The notes below the pieces were generated by a model. The model was given only the letters and a program-made list of their open reading frames with translations, made no database searches and was not told where the DNA came from. 64,000 nucleotides of DNA from Trichoderma breve (taxonomy: Eukaryota > Ascomycota > Sordariomycetes > Hypocreales > Hypocreaceae), in assembly GCF_028502605.1 (NCBI RefSeq), contig NC_079233.1, forward strand, positions 5,084,001 through 5,148,000. The letters are read 5' to 3'. Position numbers and translations under genes: made by a program. Shown piece by piece: positions 32,801 to 44,475 of the stretch (positions are counted from its first letter, which is position 1; each line of letters starts with the position of its first letter).

Positions 32801-35289
32801 TTGAACCACGTCGAGTCTTCCCCCGCTCCGGCCCGCTGTGTGTTGGTTTCTTCGTGCCGTGCAGCAGACAAGGGTCGGAATGATGATGGTGTTGCTGCGG
32901 GATTGCCCGCTCTCTTGATGATATCGTGGGCAGTGGCTTGCAAATTGGAAGAATTTGGAGGAACCAACGACTGGTCCGTCTCCCGCATGATACTACAGAT
33001 AATCGCCTGTTGCTTGTTTGATGTACACATGCCGCGGCTGCGTTTACGGACTGCCACACTTGCTGTCTGCCTTTGTCTTCGCCTCGCTATAATTGGGCCA
33101 CTTGAACCCCTTGGCTAACACCAAGTTCGGTCTTAAGGTGTGGTCGATTGTCCACATGAATAGGCCAAGAATGCGGCCGACGATGTGGCCGACCCCCTTC
33201 GTGCGGCTGTCGCGATCTTCCCGCTCAAAACTCAATGCGGCCTTCCATGCGACCTTGATAATTGCCGCAGCCGGCAATGCGAGACGGATGACCGTATTGA
33301 CGACCGCATCTAAGCAAGATGTCCTTTGCATCTGCCAGATCAGCCGACACATCTCTCGGACACTTCAACAGATGCTAGCGATGCATGGCGCAGCATCTCT
33401 CGGGCCTTTCCCCGTTTAGCCCGGCAAGGCAGGCTTCAATGGCCTCACCCTCGGTGCCAATGTTACTCCGAGCCAGCTTACAGCTCCTACCGTGTTATCA
33501 AGCATGCGTTGCATCCTGATACTTGCTTCCGTCCGTGATGCAGTGACCCGATATCCACACGCAGCCACACCTTGCAGAGCTGATCCAACACCTTGACCCC
33601 AGCACATTTCACATTTGTCAAGTGACTCTGCTCCTAGTTGCAATCTGCTGATATTCCTCTATGCAGTATGAATCAAGACATATTAGCATGGTTCAATACC
33701 CACGCAGAACCAACAAGTTACGCAATAGTATCCCGAAGTGACAGCGTCATCGGTTCCTCATTCAGAATTTGCCCCCTTGTCGTTCTGATCTAGGCGTAGA
33801 AGCTATACCCAACTACAACTGTTGAAGTCGTCATTAAGTACAAGGTGCTAAAAGTGCCTGGCACTGCCGCGACCTGGCTGACTGACTGATTGCTAGTTCC
33901 AGCAGATGAACAAACCCAAAACTTGACAAAATGTGTACGAACGGTATTCTCGAGTTGTCTTTGTCATTGAATTGCTTTGTTCTAGCAATTCGGTATTGGT
34001 ATATCGTCTCCGGCACTCTACTTACGTCGGACTTTTACTTTTACGTTGATCGCCATATACCAACCCCTTTTCATCATGATCCAATAGGGGGACAACATGG
34101 CCGACATTGGAACTTCTGCAATGGAATCAGCCATTGGGGGCCAGAGGGTCTTGGCCGCAGGACCAAATGTCATCAGTGCATATCTAGATCGACTCAATAT
34201 CTGTCTCATTTTGCACATATCCGGGCAAAGAATTGATTCCAATGTCGTGAGCGGACCCAGTTCCGCATTTCCCGAAGCAGCTGTAAGACTAGACCGGGAG
34301 ACGCTTCTCCACCGGCGTCTGGCAAACAACAAATTTTTATCCTTGGCTTAACGCGCGTATTGCCGATGCGAGAGACGCGAGCGGCCGTCTAGACGATAAA
34401 CCAACAAAGAGTCAATATCTGTTTTCCCGTTCACGAGCGTTGCACTGATGGCGGCTACAATGAGGTTGCCACCCATGCCGAGCATCTCGATGTGACGCTG
34501 TTAGGGCGCCGGCTGACGGAACCAATCAGAGCCCATTTTAAGCGCTTGCGATTACCACTCGCGGTAACTCGACCCACTGAGGCTCCAAGAGCTTAGACCG
34601 AAATGGGGCTGAAGCTCAGCATGGTAGGCTTGAAAGCTGAACCTCACTGGCGAGAATGCTGTGTGTAGACGCCTGCTAACCTGATGGGCTGATAGGCCAA
34701 ACGAATTGACATGATGAGAGCAATATATCGACTCCTAGTGGGTGAAGTACGACAAACCAATATTTTCTTCGTTACTAGTCCCAATGCTTCATCTCCGAGC
34801 AGCTCCGCAAGAAGAAAGACGAGCTACCAGTAAAGGCCGGCCCGATGTAAAAGACGGCAGGCGGACTTCATTCTGCAGCTGCAATATGCATGGCGTTTCC
34901 TGCATCTTAATCGAAACAATCACCAACAGACCTTATTCTTCTGGTTAGATGGAAACAGAAGTTCGGCCGCGGGACTTGGGCATCGACGTCCTATACACAC
35001 CCCTCCTCGGGCCATAGTGCCCGCATGTCTCCTCCGGGGTCCGTAGTTCTCCGGTCTGGAGCCATCATAACTAACCATGCAGGAGGATTTTATCCTCTAT
35101 CATGTTCGTATTTCGGACATACGGACGAAATCTTCCACCTTTCTACGTTACGGCCGGGCCGCGGGCAATCTCGTCGGTGAGCCGATGGCTTGTTCATGTT
35201 GCTTCAACCCAACAGATGTTCGTCGTCAGACTACAAACCCACTTGAGTGACTTGACAGAGATTTTTGATCCTGAAGGGAGGACGAATGG
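26886..35289. other. Gene-poor stretch, part 2
   Basis: About 8.4 kb with only short frames of poor composition. The longest is a 275-codon minus-strand frame (27750-26923), Ser/Thr/His-rich, without recognisable family or intron signals. Promoter-like CT-rich segments occur around 32250-32300. A 63-codon frame ending at 35293 lies directly before a CTA tract and might be the tail of a decayed accessory gene. Confidence 0.4.
28145..28161. repeat. GT microsatellite
   Basis: About eight GT units, followed 45 bp later by TGTATGCA-type repeats at 28207-28230. Confidence 0.8.
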
Positions 35290-35425
35290 CTGAGTATCTG
35301 CTGCTATCGATGCTTTCTCTGACTATCTCTGCTTTCTTTCATTATTGTTGCTTTCTTCTACTATAGCTACTTGCCACGACTATTACTATTATTCCTCTAC
35401 TATCACTCCTTTCTTCTGATACTGC
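35290..35425 (+). repeat. CTA-rich degenerate tract
   Basis: About 135 bp of CTGCTATCGATGC, CTTCTACTATAGCTA and CTATTACTATTATTCC phrases, close to the stop of a short frame at 35293. Confidence 0.65.
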
Positions 35426-35706
35426 CACCATTCCTCATATTTGTTAGATCCAAGATGTTAAACTGCAAAAAGTAATGTATGATACAGTTCTGGGAAAATA
35501 TTCTTGAATCCATTCCTGTAAGTGAGTATATTCATCGATTTCGAGCAATTGTATTATCGGTTTTCTAATTATTTAGACTATAGTACACTCCCAATCTATA
35601 CCTTCATCACCGAAATCACACAGACATAACTTCTTTCCACCTCTTTACAATGGAGATGGCCATGCCCAAGCGACATCAATACATCCACCAGAGAGAGGGA
35701 TTGTTC

Positions 35707-36382
35707 TTAGCTCTCTTGTCCCTCGGTTTTGTCTAGTCTCTGTATGAGCACCTGCCCTGGCCACCCTTTGGCGTCAAAAGTCTCCATGCGCTTGAATCCT
35801 TGGGATTCATAGTAACGAACTAGCCCTCCACTGCCACCAGCATAGCAATCGAGTCGAAGCAAGGACACGCCGGCCTCGCGAGCCAGTGCGCGCGCTTTCT
35901 CCAGCAGAAGCGTGCCGATTCCCTTGCCGCTGGAAGCCCGGTCCGACGCGAGATATCTGACGTACAGCTCGGGCTCGGTCGCTGGCTGAACGTAGTGATT
36001 TGCCTGGCCGACTGTTATGGCGCCGACGATGCCGTTGATGACGGAAAGCTCCTCGTCTTCTCCTGCTGATTTCGGGGGCGAGTAGTTGGTGTCTACGGCG
36101 ATCCATGTCCCGCCTGATTCGGCGAGTTCTGTTGCTTGCTTGATTCTAGCGGGGTTGGTTGAGTGTCTCGCGGTGCCCCATTGTCCTGTTTGCCCTTTCT
36201 TTACGAGCCAGGCTGTTGCGATGTCCATGAGTCTTAGCATGGCGGGGACATCTTCGACGGTTCCTGGGCGCAATGTGACGCCGTCTATAGTAAACTTTTG
36301 GGTAACGTTTCTGCAGAGTAAATTAGTCCTCATCACTTGTGGTCGAGATGCAATTTAGGTGTCTGGCATACCCTTCGGACAT
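35707..36382 (-). CDS. GNAT N-acetyltransferase, 204 aa
   Basis: Exon 1 is only 11 nt (36382-36372, ATGTCCGAAGG), then a 61-nt intron (GTATGC...CTCTGCAG with a CTAAT branch site), then exon 2 at 36310-35707. The joined start is MSEGNVTQKFTIDGVTLRPG. GNAT hallmarks: the N-terminal LRPGTVEDVPAMLRLMD strand and helix; ELYVRYLASDRASSGKGIGTLLLEKA, containing the acetyl-CoA loop R/Q-x-x-G-x-G/A; then LLRLDCYAGGSGGLVRYYESQGFKR and the C-terminal WPGQVLIQRL. The acceptor substrate is unknown. It is isolated in a gene-poor region. Bacterial single-domain GNATs look similar, so transfer is possible but not shown. Confidence 0.88.
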
Positions 36383-37329
36383 GATGTATATGTCAGTAAT
36401 TGAACGATGGCTGGAATCCTGAATGAACTTGAGGTTTCAGAACAGCTTGAGTGCTTGCTCGAGTTGTTGTTTCAAAGTCTGAGCAAGTTATATATCTTTT
36501 ATGTTAACCTTTCAAAAGCCCAGATAATATCAGATTACCGAGGCAGGAATGTGTATACTGCAAGCATGTGTACGTACGTGTATTGAAGCGTGAACTCATG
36601 CTCTAGCGCTGTTCGGCCAATCATCGGGAGGGGTACCCCGCGCATCCATAGGATCTTCCAAGGAACCCTCTCGAAGTCCATAGATGCACCTATACTAAAT
36701 TACTGAACTGGATCCTGACCAGGCGTGCGTAAGAGGCTATTCAGTGTATGCGTAATCAAGTAACTTTTCAGTAGATGCGTGGCAAAGACGTTGCGTCAAG
36801 GGCGAAGGATTTCGAGTGTCCCGCCAATTACCATTCAATCTAGGCATCTCAACAAACTTGAACAGTTAATACATCTCAAGAATTACCAACTATTGAGCTG
36901 TCTCTTTGATGAATCAATCAAGTTACACTTAACGGACTATGTTTACAGCGTTTGTGCCAGTTGTATCGTAGAAACTCTCACGGTCTTTCCAGACAGACAA
37001 CATGTACCGCAGTTTGAACTGTTGTTTAAATCGCTGGGACGTCGTGAAGACTTGATAGTCTAAGTTGCTTAATAGATACAGGTTGGTGGGAGCTGCATCC
37101 GTAGCTTACTTCTCGCATAATAGTTTACTCCGAAGTGGTGTTCCGGGAGGGACTGCCGAAACGGAGGAGATGATGCGGAGAGTGCTCCACCGTTGGAGCG
37201 GCGCCGGCGGCCGGAGTGAGTCCCGTCAATCAAACGCTTGTCATAGTGCAATAGGCATTTTGTTTCAACCCTACGGTGCCATCAGGACGAAATAAACCAA
37301 TATTATGAGTCTAGAAATAGTGGAAATAG
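36383..37329. other. Gene-poor stretch, part 3
   Basis: Short frames at 36779-37063 and 37065-37295 are not called. Both have fair composition and the second ends shortly before a CTA tract, as intact accessory genes here do. Confidence 0.35.
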
Positions 37330-37415
37330 CTTGAGAGTATCTGCTATTATTACTCTCTGTTACTACCGCTACTCATTCCAGCTTTGCCACTCTTTACTAA
37401 CATCTACTACGCTTG
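37330..37415 (+). repeat. CTA-rich degenerate tract
   Basis: GAGTATCTGCTATTATTACTC, GTTACTACCGCTACTC and AACATCTACTACGC phrases over about 85 bp. Confidence 0.6.
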
Positions 37416-39820
37416 AGACATAGGATGCCGGATAGTTAACTCGGAGTACCAGATAGCTACTACTTAACGTTTCATCTTCGACATGTCTCTCATGCGCACG
37501 GCACAAGCATTATGAAGGTATAGCGCAGCCTCCTTCCAATGACTTAAATATGACACGTGCCACAGTCGCGGTGCGATCGAGTTGATAGTGTTGACCAGGG
37601 TCAATAAAGGATATAGACGCAAGTCTAAACTCGCAATTAGGAATCGCTACCAGCTGTTAGTTTTTACATCTGCTCTCTATTTCAGCTTAACCTTATGATT
37701 AAACACCACGATGGCTCAATCAGCTGCGAGAGCTGGTTTAATGACAAGTCGTCCCCTTTTGTTATCTTTTGAGAACTTCTTTAGCAATCTCACAGCTATG
37801 GCAGTAGACTTTTCCGTATGGCTACCATGTGGATGCGGTTTTATCATGACTTGCGCACGACAAGCGGTTGTCACTACCTGGTCGAAGAAAAAGGGAGTGA
37901 CTTGCTAACTTCCGGGGTCTACCATCATTGTCATTCTTTCTGGTAACTACTTCTGGCATCAGCTATTATTACAATTCGGAACACGAGATGCTGGCTAGTC
38001 AACTTGAAGTGTTTTCTAACAGATCTCGTAAAAAGACAAAGAAATACCGTAGAATAGCTGCTGGCAAGAGAGCAACCACCTGCCGCTCATAACACTATAC
38101 AAACATACCTTGTCATCATTCTCTACCATCTTTTCTCAGTTTTACGCGTTCCTCCAATATCGAAACACAAATCCTTCAAGTGATAGCTATTGGCACCGTC
38201 AACAGGATTCCCGCACGCATTCGCCACAATGGCCTAGAATCACGATAGACCCCCAGCCAAAAGCTCGTGCAGAGACTTCACAGTGACAGCAGGGGCATTC
38301 TGCCCACAAAAGATTAAAGATGCTACCTCTGCCGTTTCTACCCGCATCGTCCTCTCCAGATTGTCACACTCGGATTGCTTTCACAGGCCAAACGTCGATT
38401 AGGAATAGCGAGGATGCAGCAATCGGCCAGCTTCGGGATGCAAGCGTCTCTCGGCCGGGCAAGGGTGCAAAATCTGCGAGAGGCACATCTCGGGTCTCGG
38501 GATCGAAAAGTGGCATGTTCCGACGCGGATATAACATGGGAAACCCAAAACCCAGAAAAGGTTAAAAAAAATTCTATTCTTCAAATGTCAGGAGATCTTA
38601 GAAGCAATTCTAGATCTATCTAATACTCCCCGCATTCTGGGCTCTGGCCCACAGACACATGGGAGAGAGCAAGCTGGGGGTGGGATTCCCGACCATCGGT
38701 TCCGAAAAATCCCTTTGGGTGCCGGAACGCTCATCCAATAGGCCTCGAGGATCGGCCGGGACTGCGGTGTTTACCCCGGATCTCTTGCCATTGTGTAATA
38801 CTTGCCGCCCGAGCATCAAGTGGAGCTCGGCTTCCGTGATATTGCATCTCCATCTTTGACATTTGACTCTTGGCCGAGGCACCGCCTTTGCTGCTCCGGT
38901 GGCACACACTCAAAGATGGACGATGAAGATGGTTGCGCCCCCTGCCCGGTCGGCAAATCCCTGGCTCTTATTTTTTATGTTTTTTATGCAAATGAACTCG
39001 GATTCATCACGTCACTTGCTTTAAACCCGATCAGCGCTAGGGCTTTCGTAAATTCGCACGTGGGCTCTTATCTCCCTTTGCCGCGAAGACCGCCAGAGCC
39101 CGAAAGAACCGGAGGACAGCCAAAGAGAAAAAAAAAATCCAGTGAGACCAGTCCGGACCCCATCCAGGCGTGGGGGGAAAGATCTCTGCCATTGGCGCCA
39201 ACAGGGAGAAGAAGGGGGCCGCTACCATGGAGAGCTGCATGACGGAGATGCCAGCCAGTTTCTGAACCGACGAATTATCCCCTGGCTTTTGCATCCCAGA
39301 TGTGCTGCGGGCGACGCGATGCAAAGCGCCTTGACCCAATGGCGGCTTGACCAGGACCACCGCTTTCAGAAACCAGAGGGGCAGCACTTGTGTTCACATG
39401 ATGATGATGTGTGTTTTTGGGACGCTGAGAAGGATGTGAAGGCTGGTGGGAGGCGAATCGCTGCCCGTGTGTCGTCAGATCCGTGGCCACGTCTCAGCCC
39501 ACCTCCTGTGTCTGCTACCTCCCATGACACCCCCCTTGACGGCATGTCATATCCATAACAATATCCATATCCATGACAATCTCTCAAGCATCCGTGCTCC
39601 CGATCTTGCGCGGGTCCCCCCCATGTTGTTACTGTAGGACGGCCGGGCTAGCGTCAAGTGGCAGCGCTCTGGAGGAGTTACGTACGTACGAGTACCTCCT
39701 TGGGATGTACACATTTCAAATTGCTGTGACACCAGTGCCGGAGCTTGGTGAGCATAAAGAGCACGTAATCCGCTCTTCCGTGAGATTCTTTCCTGCTCTT
39801 CTCTTCATTCATCATCCATC
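37416..39820. other. Gene-poor stretch, part 4; long upstream region
   Basis: A 65-codon frame at 37711-37908 begins in good context (CACGATGG) but is short and unrecognised. From 38,600 the sequence becomes GC-richer and probably belongs to the promoter of the gene at 39963. It contains a repeated CATATCCATAACAATATCC phrase (about 39546-39575) and a CGTACGTACG palindrome (about 39680-39690). Confidence 0.4.
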
Positions 39821-39826
39821 CTCTCC

Positions 39827-39835
39827 ATATATATT
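39827..39835 (+). promoter_or_regulatory. TATA box of the duplicated-motif gene
   Basis: ATATATATT about 130 bp before the ATG at 39963, followed by a TC-repeat leader (39845-39870) and CAACATT just before the ATG. This is the layout of a strongly expressed fungal promoter. Confidence 0.55.
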
Positions 39836-39962
39836 CCCAAGCTACTCTTCCATCTCTCTCTCTCATCCAACATCCCTCGTCAACAATCTCTACATACCAT
39901 CTTACTTCCTCGCCTTACCGTCTTTTCCAAAGTCAATTCTCTAAGCATACACAACATTCAAG

Positions 39963-40442
39963 ATGTCTCTCGACTTTGCCCGTGCTGCTCTGGCTGAGCG
40001 CCGCCCTTCCTTCTTCCTTTCTCTGGCGCCTGCTACCTCTTCCTCATACCCGCAACCTGAGAACAGACGATCCTCCGTTGCCGAGGGCTCGTCCAGACCC
40101 CGACGAGCTTCCATCAGCTCCCCTACTGGTCTCAGAGTCCTGAAGCTAGGCCCTGTCTACTATGGTGAACACATGGGCCAGAACAAGGACGACTTCTACG
40201 ATGTCCCGTCCTCTCCTCCTCTTTCGGCCGTCACTCCCTCTTCTTTCCTTTCACTGGCACCGGCCACTTCTGCTTCCTACCCTCAGATGCCCGCCAGCAG
40301 CCCCGTTGCCCTTCCTGAGAGGCGACGATCCTCTTCCAGCTCCACCACCGGCTTCAGGGTGTTGAAGCTGGGCCCCGTTTACTGGGGACAGCACGCCGAG
40401 GATCACAAGGACGACTTCCACGACGTTCCCTCCTCTCCTTAG
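39963..40442 (+). CDS. Small protein with duplicated LKLGPVY module
   Basis: A single exon of 159 codons. It consists of two tandem copies of one module: SFFLSLAPATSSSYPQ...GLRVLKLGPVYYGEH...KDDFYDVPSSP (about residues 15-84) and SFLSLAPATSASYPQ...GFRVLKLGPVYWGQH...KDDFHDVPSSP (about 93-159). Linkers are Ser/Arg/Pro-rich with RRXS sites that kinases could use. There is no signal peptide or membrane segment; much of it should be disordered apart from the LKLGPVYxG motif. The leader and TATA box suggest high or induced expression. I do not recognise a characterised function. A long upstream region of several kb precedes it. Confidence 0.75.
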   Translation: MSLDFARAALAERRPSFFLSLAPATSSSYPQPENRRSSVAEGSSRPRRASISSPTGLRVLKLGPVYYGEHMGQNKDDFYDVPSSPPLSAVTPSSFLSLAPATSASYPQMPASSPVALPERRRSSSSSTTGFRVLKLGPVYWGQHAEDHKDDFHDVPSSP

Positions 40443-40724
40443 AGCGGGGAATGCAATCAAATCAAAAGACAACACTGGGAATTAGCGATTGAATTTTTTA
40501 TTTTATCATTTTTTTTTTCTTTAAAACAACCCACGAGGGATGAAGCGAGCGAAGCTACTGTTATTATCAAGACACTAAAAAAAAGTTTTCGGCAATACAC
40601 ACACACAAAAGTACAAGCCGCTATCAAAATAGCGGAAATGACTCGAGAGACAGATTTTACCCTCTCCGCCGGCATTGGCGCCAATTGCTAGCGCCTGATG
40701 CTCCTGGCTTGGCATATGTTATTG

Positions 40725-40745
40725 GAATGGATGGATGGATGGATG
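40725..40745. repeat. GGAT microsatellite
   Basis: Five GGAT units. Confidence 0.8.
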
Positions 40746-43239
40746 ATCCGGGCGAATTGGGTTTCTTTTTTGACTGGCGAATGATGAGAAGATCTTCCAA
40801 CTACGGAAAGAATGTAACAGTTTGACGGTGCTATTTTAGGTATCACCTACTACTAGTTTGCAACATTGTGCTACGGGAAAGCTTCTTGGACAGATTGGTT
40901 TATTAGCAAGATATGCAGTATGGAATCAATACACAAGAAACTCTTGGCCTAACGAACACACGTCCCAACACCTTTTGACTGTTGCTTTTGATCCTTTTCG
41001 TGGTGGTCATGTCGCCTCCCACTCTTGGCGTGGGACTGTGTCTCAGTTGGAGCGATGCTGTTGGTGCAATTGCGAGTGAATGTCAGTTTAAGCTTGAAAT
41101 GCCGTGTCTCTGGTAACGTGAGGGAACGCTGATGTCTCTGCTGTAAGATTTCTGTGGCACTTTGAGAGCGAGACATTGTGGCGAGGCTGCTTGGCAGCCA
41201 GCGAATACTGAGACGGCTGGGGGATTCACGGAGTTCGGAGTCCATGATTGATAATGCGAGTACAGGGTGTAGGACTTATTCGGCCTTGTTTAACATCTAC
41301 ATGCTCTACAGGTACCTTGCGTAGCTCTCCGTGACCTCCGTCAAATATGCCAAAAAGAGAGAATAGCGATTCAGGGGTCCGGAGCCAGCTGCGTCGCTCA
41401 CTAATACACCAAAAAGGATTGCTCCAGAAACTCCACGGACTCCTCCGTCCGAGGGGATCCCAGATACGGCCATCCGGTTCCCATCCGGCTCTTCCACTTG
41501 ACCGCCCGGTGATAGCCGGGAGAGCATGGCAAAGAAAATATTTTCTTTTTTTTTTTTTTGTCTCGTGTCACATTCCCCCGTATGTGCTGCGAGATATATA
41601 AAGAAAAATCTTCACTAGGCTGTGTAATAACAGTAGCGAGCGAACCAGCTGCTCGCAGTGAGAAAAAATGGTTCGCTTTTTATGCGAGCATAGCATGATG
41701 TGAGCGAGATGGATGGGACGCCATGGCTGGATTGGGTTACCCCGAGGCCGGGATTCCGAGGCAATGGGAGATGGCAAGCATGCTGAGCTGCGAGGGATGG
41801 GGATCTGGAACCTCCGTGCATTGGGAGCTGTCTACTGTACAGTACCTTGTCAACTTGTGAATGCATGTATGTATGTTGTATGGGTGGCTGTATGTTATAT
41901 GTGAGAGCGAGTCTGTGTGCTGCAGGGGGTTTCAATGCGGACGAGGGGAAGAGAGTCAAAAGTGAAGAGTGACGAGATAAGCGGGGTATTCTATTCTGAT
42001 CTTTTCATTCAGCTGCTTGATTCTATCTTTGCCGGAGTTTTTCGGTGGTTACTTTCATCCAACGGACGAGATGGTGATACCAATGGTCATCCTGGATACA
42101 AAGTACACAAGTCTGCCACACTGCAGCTAGATGCAACACGAAATCTAGAATCTGGTAGGCTGTTTTGTTTTTTTCACTTCGCCAAGTGCGGGGAGGGCGA
42201 AATACGTCGCGAATGGGAAAATCAACCCCCACGTCCAATCCTCGCCGTCCGTGTCTTCTCTTCATTTCATTGTTGCTTGGCGGCGCCTCCCTGCCTTCGG
42301 GTATCGCTTCCCTGGTAAATCCGAAACGGCCGTCGCACAGGAGAGAAGAGAGGCAGTACGCCGTGGTTACATGGCAAACTTGCGGTGAATGAGAGGGGAG
42401 GGGAAGTAGATGCCGAGTAGCGAGCGGCTGAGAAGCGCACATCTACGATAAGGACTAAACTGCAGTGGCTTCCTTTTTCTGCCAGGTACCACCACCAGCT
42501 GTTTGCTAGTGGCTTGGTACATGTGAAGCACTCTTCATATATACATACGTAATTGGGGGATGCTGGATTGGCCATTTCCAGAAAATAAAAACATCATAAA
42601 GAAAATAAACCAATTAGGGATTTGGAAAATGCAATCCTACGCGTTAAAGTCGTTGGTTGGTAGGTACGTACTCGCACTGGCAAAACGGCTCTAGCTGTAA
42701 CTGTAACCGAGGGTGTGAAGAAGGAAGGAGGCAGGAGGATGGAGGGCAGGAGTGACGGGTGACGGAGCCTCGGCGGACGTGCAACGGGGCAGGCACGTTG
42801 TGCAGGCATTGGCAGGAGAGGATTTGGGGGCGCCAAGCACAATTCTGTAGGCAGCCGGATTTCTCATCCTTCTCCCTTCTCACTCCCTCATCTTTGCCAA
42901 TCACGATCGTCTGTCTTGTCCGTGGAACCTATACGAGCATCTGAATTTTTTGCCGTTTTTGCCATTGACGTGTGCCTTGCAGCTGCAGTGGCGAAGCAAT
43001 AGCCTGGACTGTACAGCAAAGGCACATTATGCACATTGCTGGAGTCGTCAAGCACGGAAATGCCCCGAGAGCTCCGTCATCAAGCTCTTTGCTGCATTGC
43101 ATTGATTGCGTCGCACCTCCATGGATGCCTCGGAGGGACAGGGACCTTGAGGGACCCTGATCTGATCAGAGGCCATTGACCCCACATGAGATCTGAGGAG
43201 CGAAAGGGGCCCTGACAAGCCTGACTCTGGCTAGTTGAG

Positions 43240-43270
43240 CTGCTGGAGCTGGAGCTGGAGCTGCTGGAGC
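43240..43270. repeat. GGAGCT hexanucleotide repeat
   Basis: Tandem CTGGAG/GAGCTG units, intergenic. Confidence 0.75.
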
Positions 43271-44148
43271 ACCGGAGCCAGGACCAAGCTTGGGCCCTTG
43301 CCCCTGTCACGCGCGATAATGTTGCACAAAGTCGCCTCTGCCATCTCCGGTGATGATCGTGGCCTAGCCAAGGTGCTTTGCTATGGCCTGAGTTAGTCTC
43401 TCTGAATTCAGCAGTGCTACTACTGCTACTGCTACTCATCATGAACGCCCATTGACGGTGCGGCTGCTGCAGACGCATGTCAGAGCCCTACAGCAAAGTA
43501 CCAGCATGCAGACAGCCCTTTGAGTAGATTCGTGGTAGGATTCTGATGACGGCATCCGCCATCTCGATCTCGACTTAATATGCAAGCCAATCCTGCCAAG
43601 CTACACTCCAAACGCTCCTACATTCCACGTCTCAACCTGGTGGCAATACAAGGTTGTTGGGAATAGCAGCTGATTAATCTGATCAAGGCATCACCTTGTT
43701 GGATTTTAGCAGCGAGCTTCAGTATTCCATCTCTCAGCGAGGTCGATTTAATCATTCATCAGCTGAGTAAGAATCAGAGCTGTCACCAGCCACGCAAAGT
43801 TAATTCATTACGGCCATGTTATACTAAACCTTATCAAACATTTACACAGGGCATCTTCAGATTTGACACATCCATTAATCTCTTCGGCCATTTGCCGTGA
43901 TCTACGGGCAGCTAAAAATAGCGTCTATCGTCTATCATGGAGATTCAATTCCGTGTAATGCCCGATGGCATATTTGCCTCCAAACCAGATCTCTTCTTGC
44001 TTACACCAACGACATCAAAAGGATGAAATTTATCGCGTGAAGCCATAGTCGTCCAAAGATGAAACGATGCAATGGGCTCTCGTCAAGGAGTGTTCCAAGA
44101 CAAGTGAGCCGTATCAATTATGAATACCAACTCCATGTGGCATTTCTA

Positions 44149-44475
44149 TCAGTATGCGCACCCGCATCGTTCATCCACATACCTCGTCTTCACAACGGTT
44201 ATGTAGCCATTGCCTTCACAGCGTGAGCAATCTATCTTGCGAGGGGGTCCATTGTGACAATATGGGCAATAGATTGAGGGGCCTTGACAGCAGTACACCC
44301 AGCACCTCCCCCGGCAAACATTGCACGACGCGCGGGTTATCTCTTCGGTTGCCATCTTGTACCAACCCCTACCACGGCACTCTTCACATGTTGGATCTGG
44401 TTTTCGTTCGCGAGAACGGTCAGAGTCCCTGGACGATCCGCTCCGAGTTGAGTAGCTTCTGCTTGACCGGGGCAT
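44149..44475 (-). CDS. Small zinc-binding protein, four CxxC motifs
   Basis: 108 codons from the ATG at 44475 (the upstream open part has no ATG). The N-terminal 30 residues are Ser/Arg-rich (SSRSYSTRSGSSRDSDRSRE). Then come four CxxC pairs: CEECRGRGW, CNVCRGRCW, CPYCHNGPP and CSRCEGNGY. The first and last fit the CxxCxGxG pattern of the DnaJ cysteine-rich domain, so two zinc ions in a DnaJ-like hairpin are expected. There is no J domain here, so it is a stand-alone zinc module. The end YVDERCGCAY adds two more cysteines. A CTTGCAG upstream could be a 3' splice site, so a further 5' exon is not excluded. Function unknown. Confidence 0.65.
   Translation of the reverse strand: MPRSSRSYSTRSGSSRDSDRSRERKPDPTCEECRGRGWYKMATEEITRASCNVCRGRCWVYCCQGPSIYCPYCHNGPPRKIDCSRCEGNGYITVVKTRYVDERCGCAY

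Larger units (their letters stand above)
40443..44148. other. Intergenic, no supported gene
   Basis: About 3.7 kb. T-rich 3' flank near 40490-40590; a GGAT tetranucleotide run at 40725-40745; a T run at about 41547-41562; a GGAGCT repeat at 43240-43270 that creates a false poly-Ser frame. Nothing else recognised. Confidence 0.45.

Noticed and set aside
32570..33118. 182-codon plus-strand frame
   Set aside because: Cys/Ser/Leu-random composition and no motif.
43080..43478. Poly-Ser minus-strand frame
   Set aside because: Created by the GGAGCT and AGTAGC repeats.
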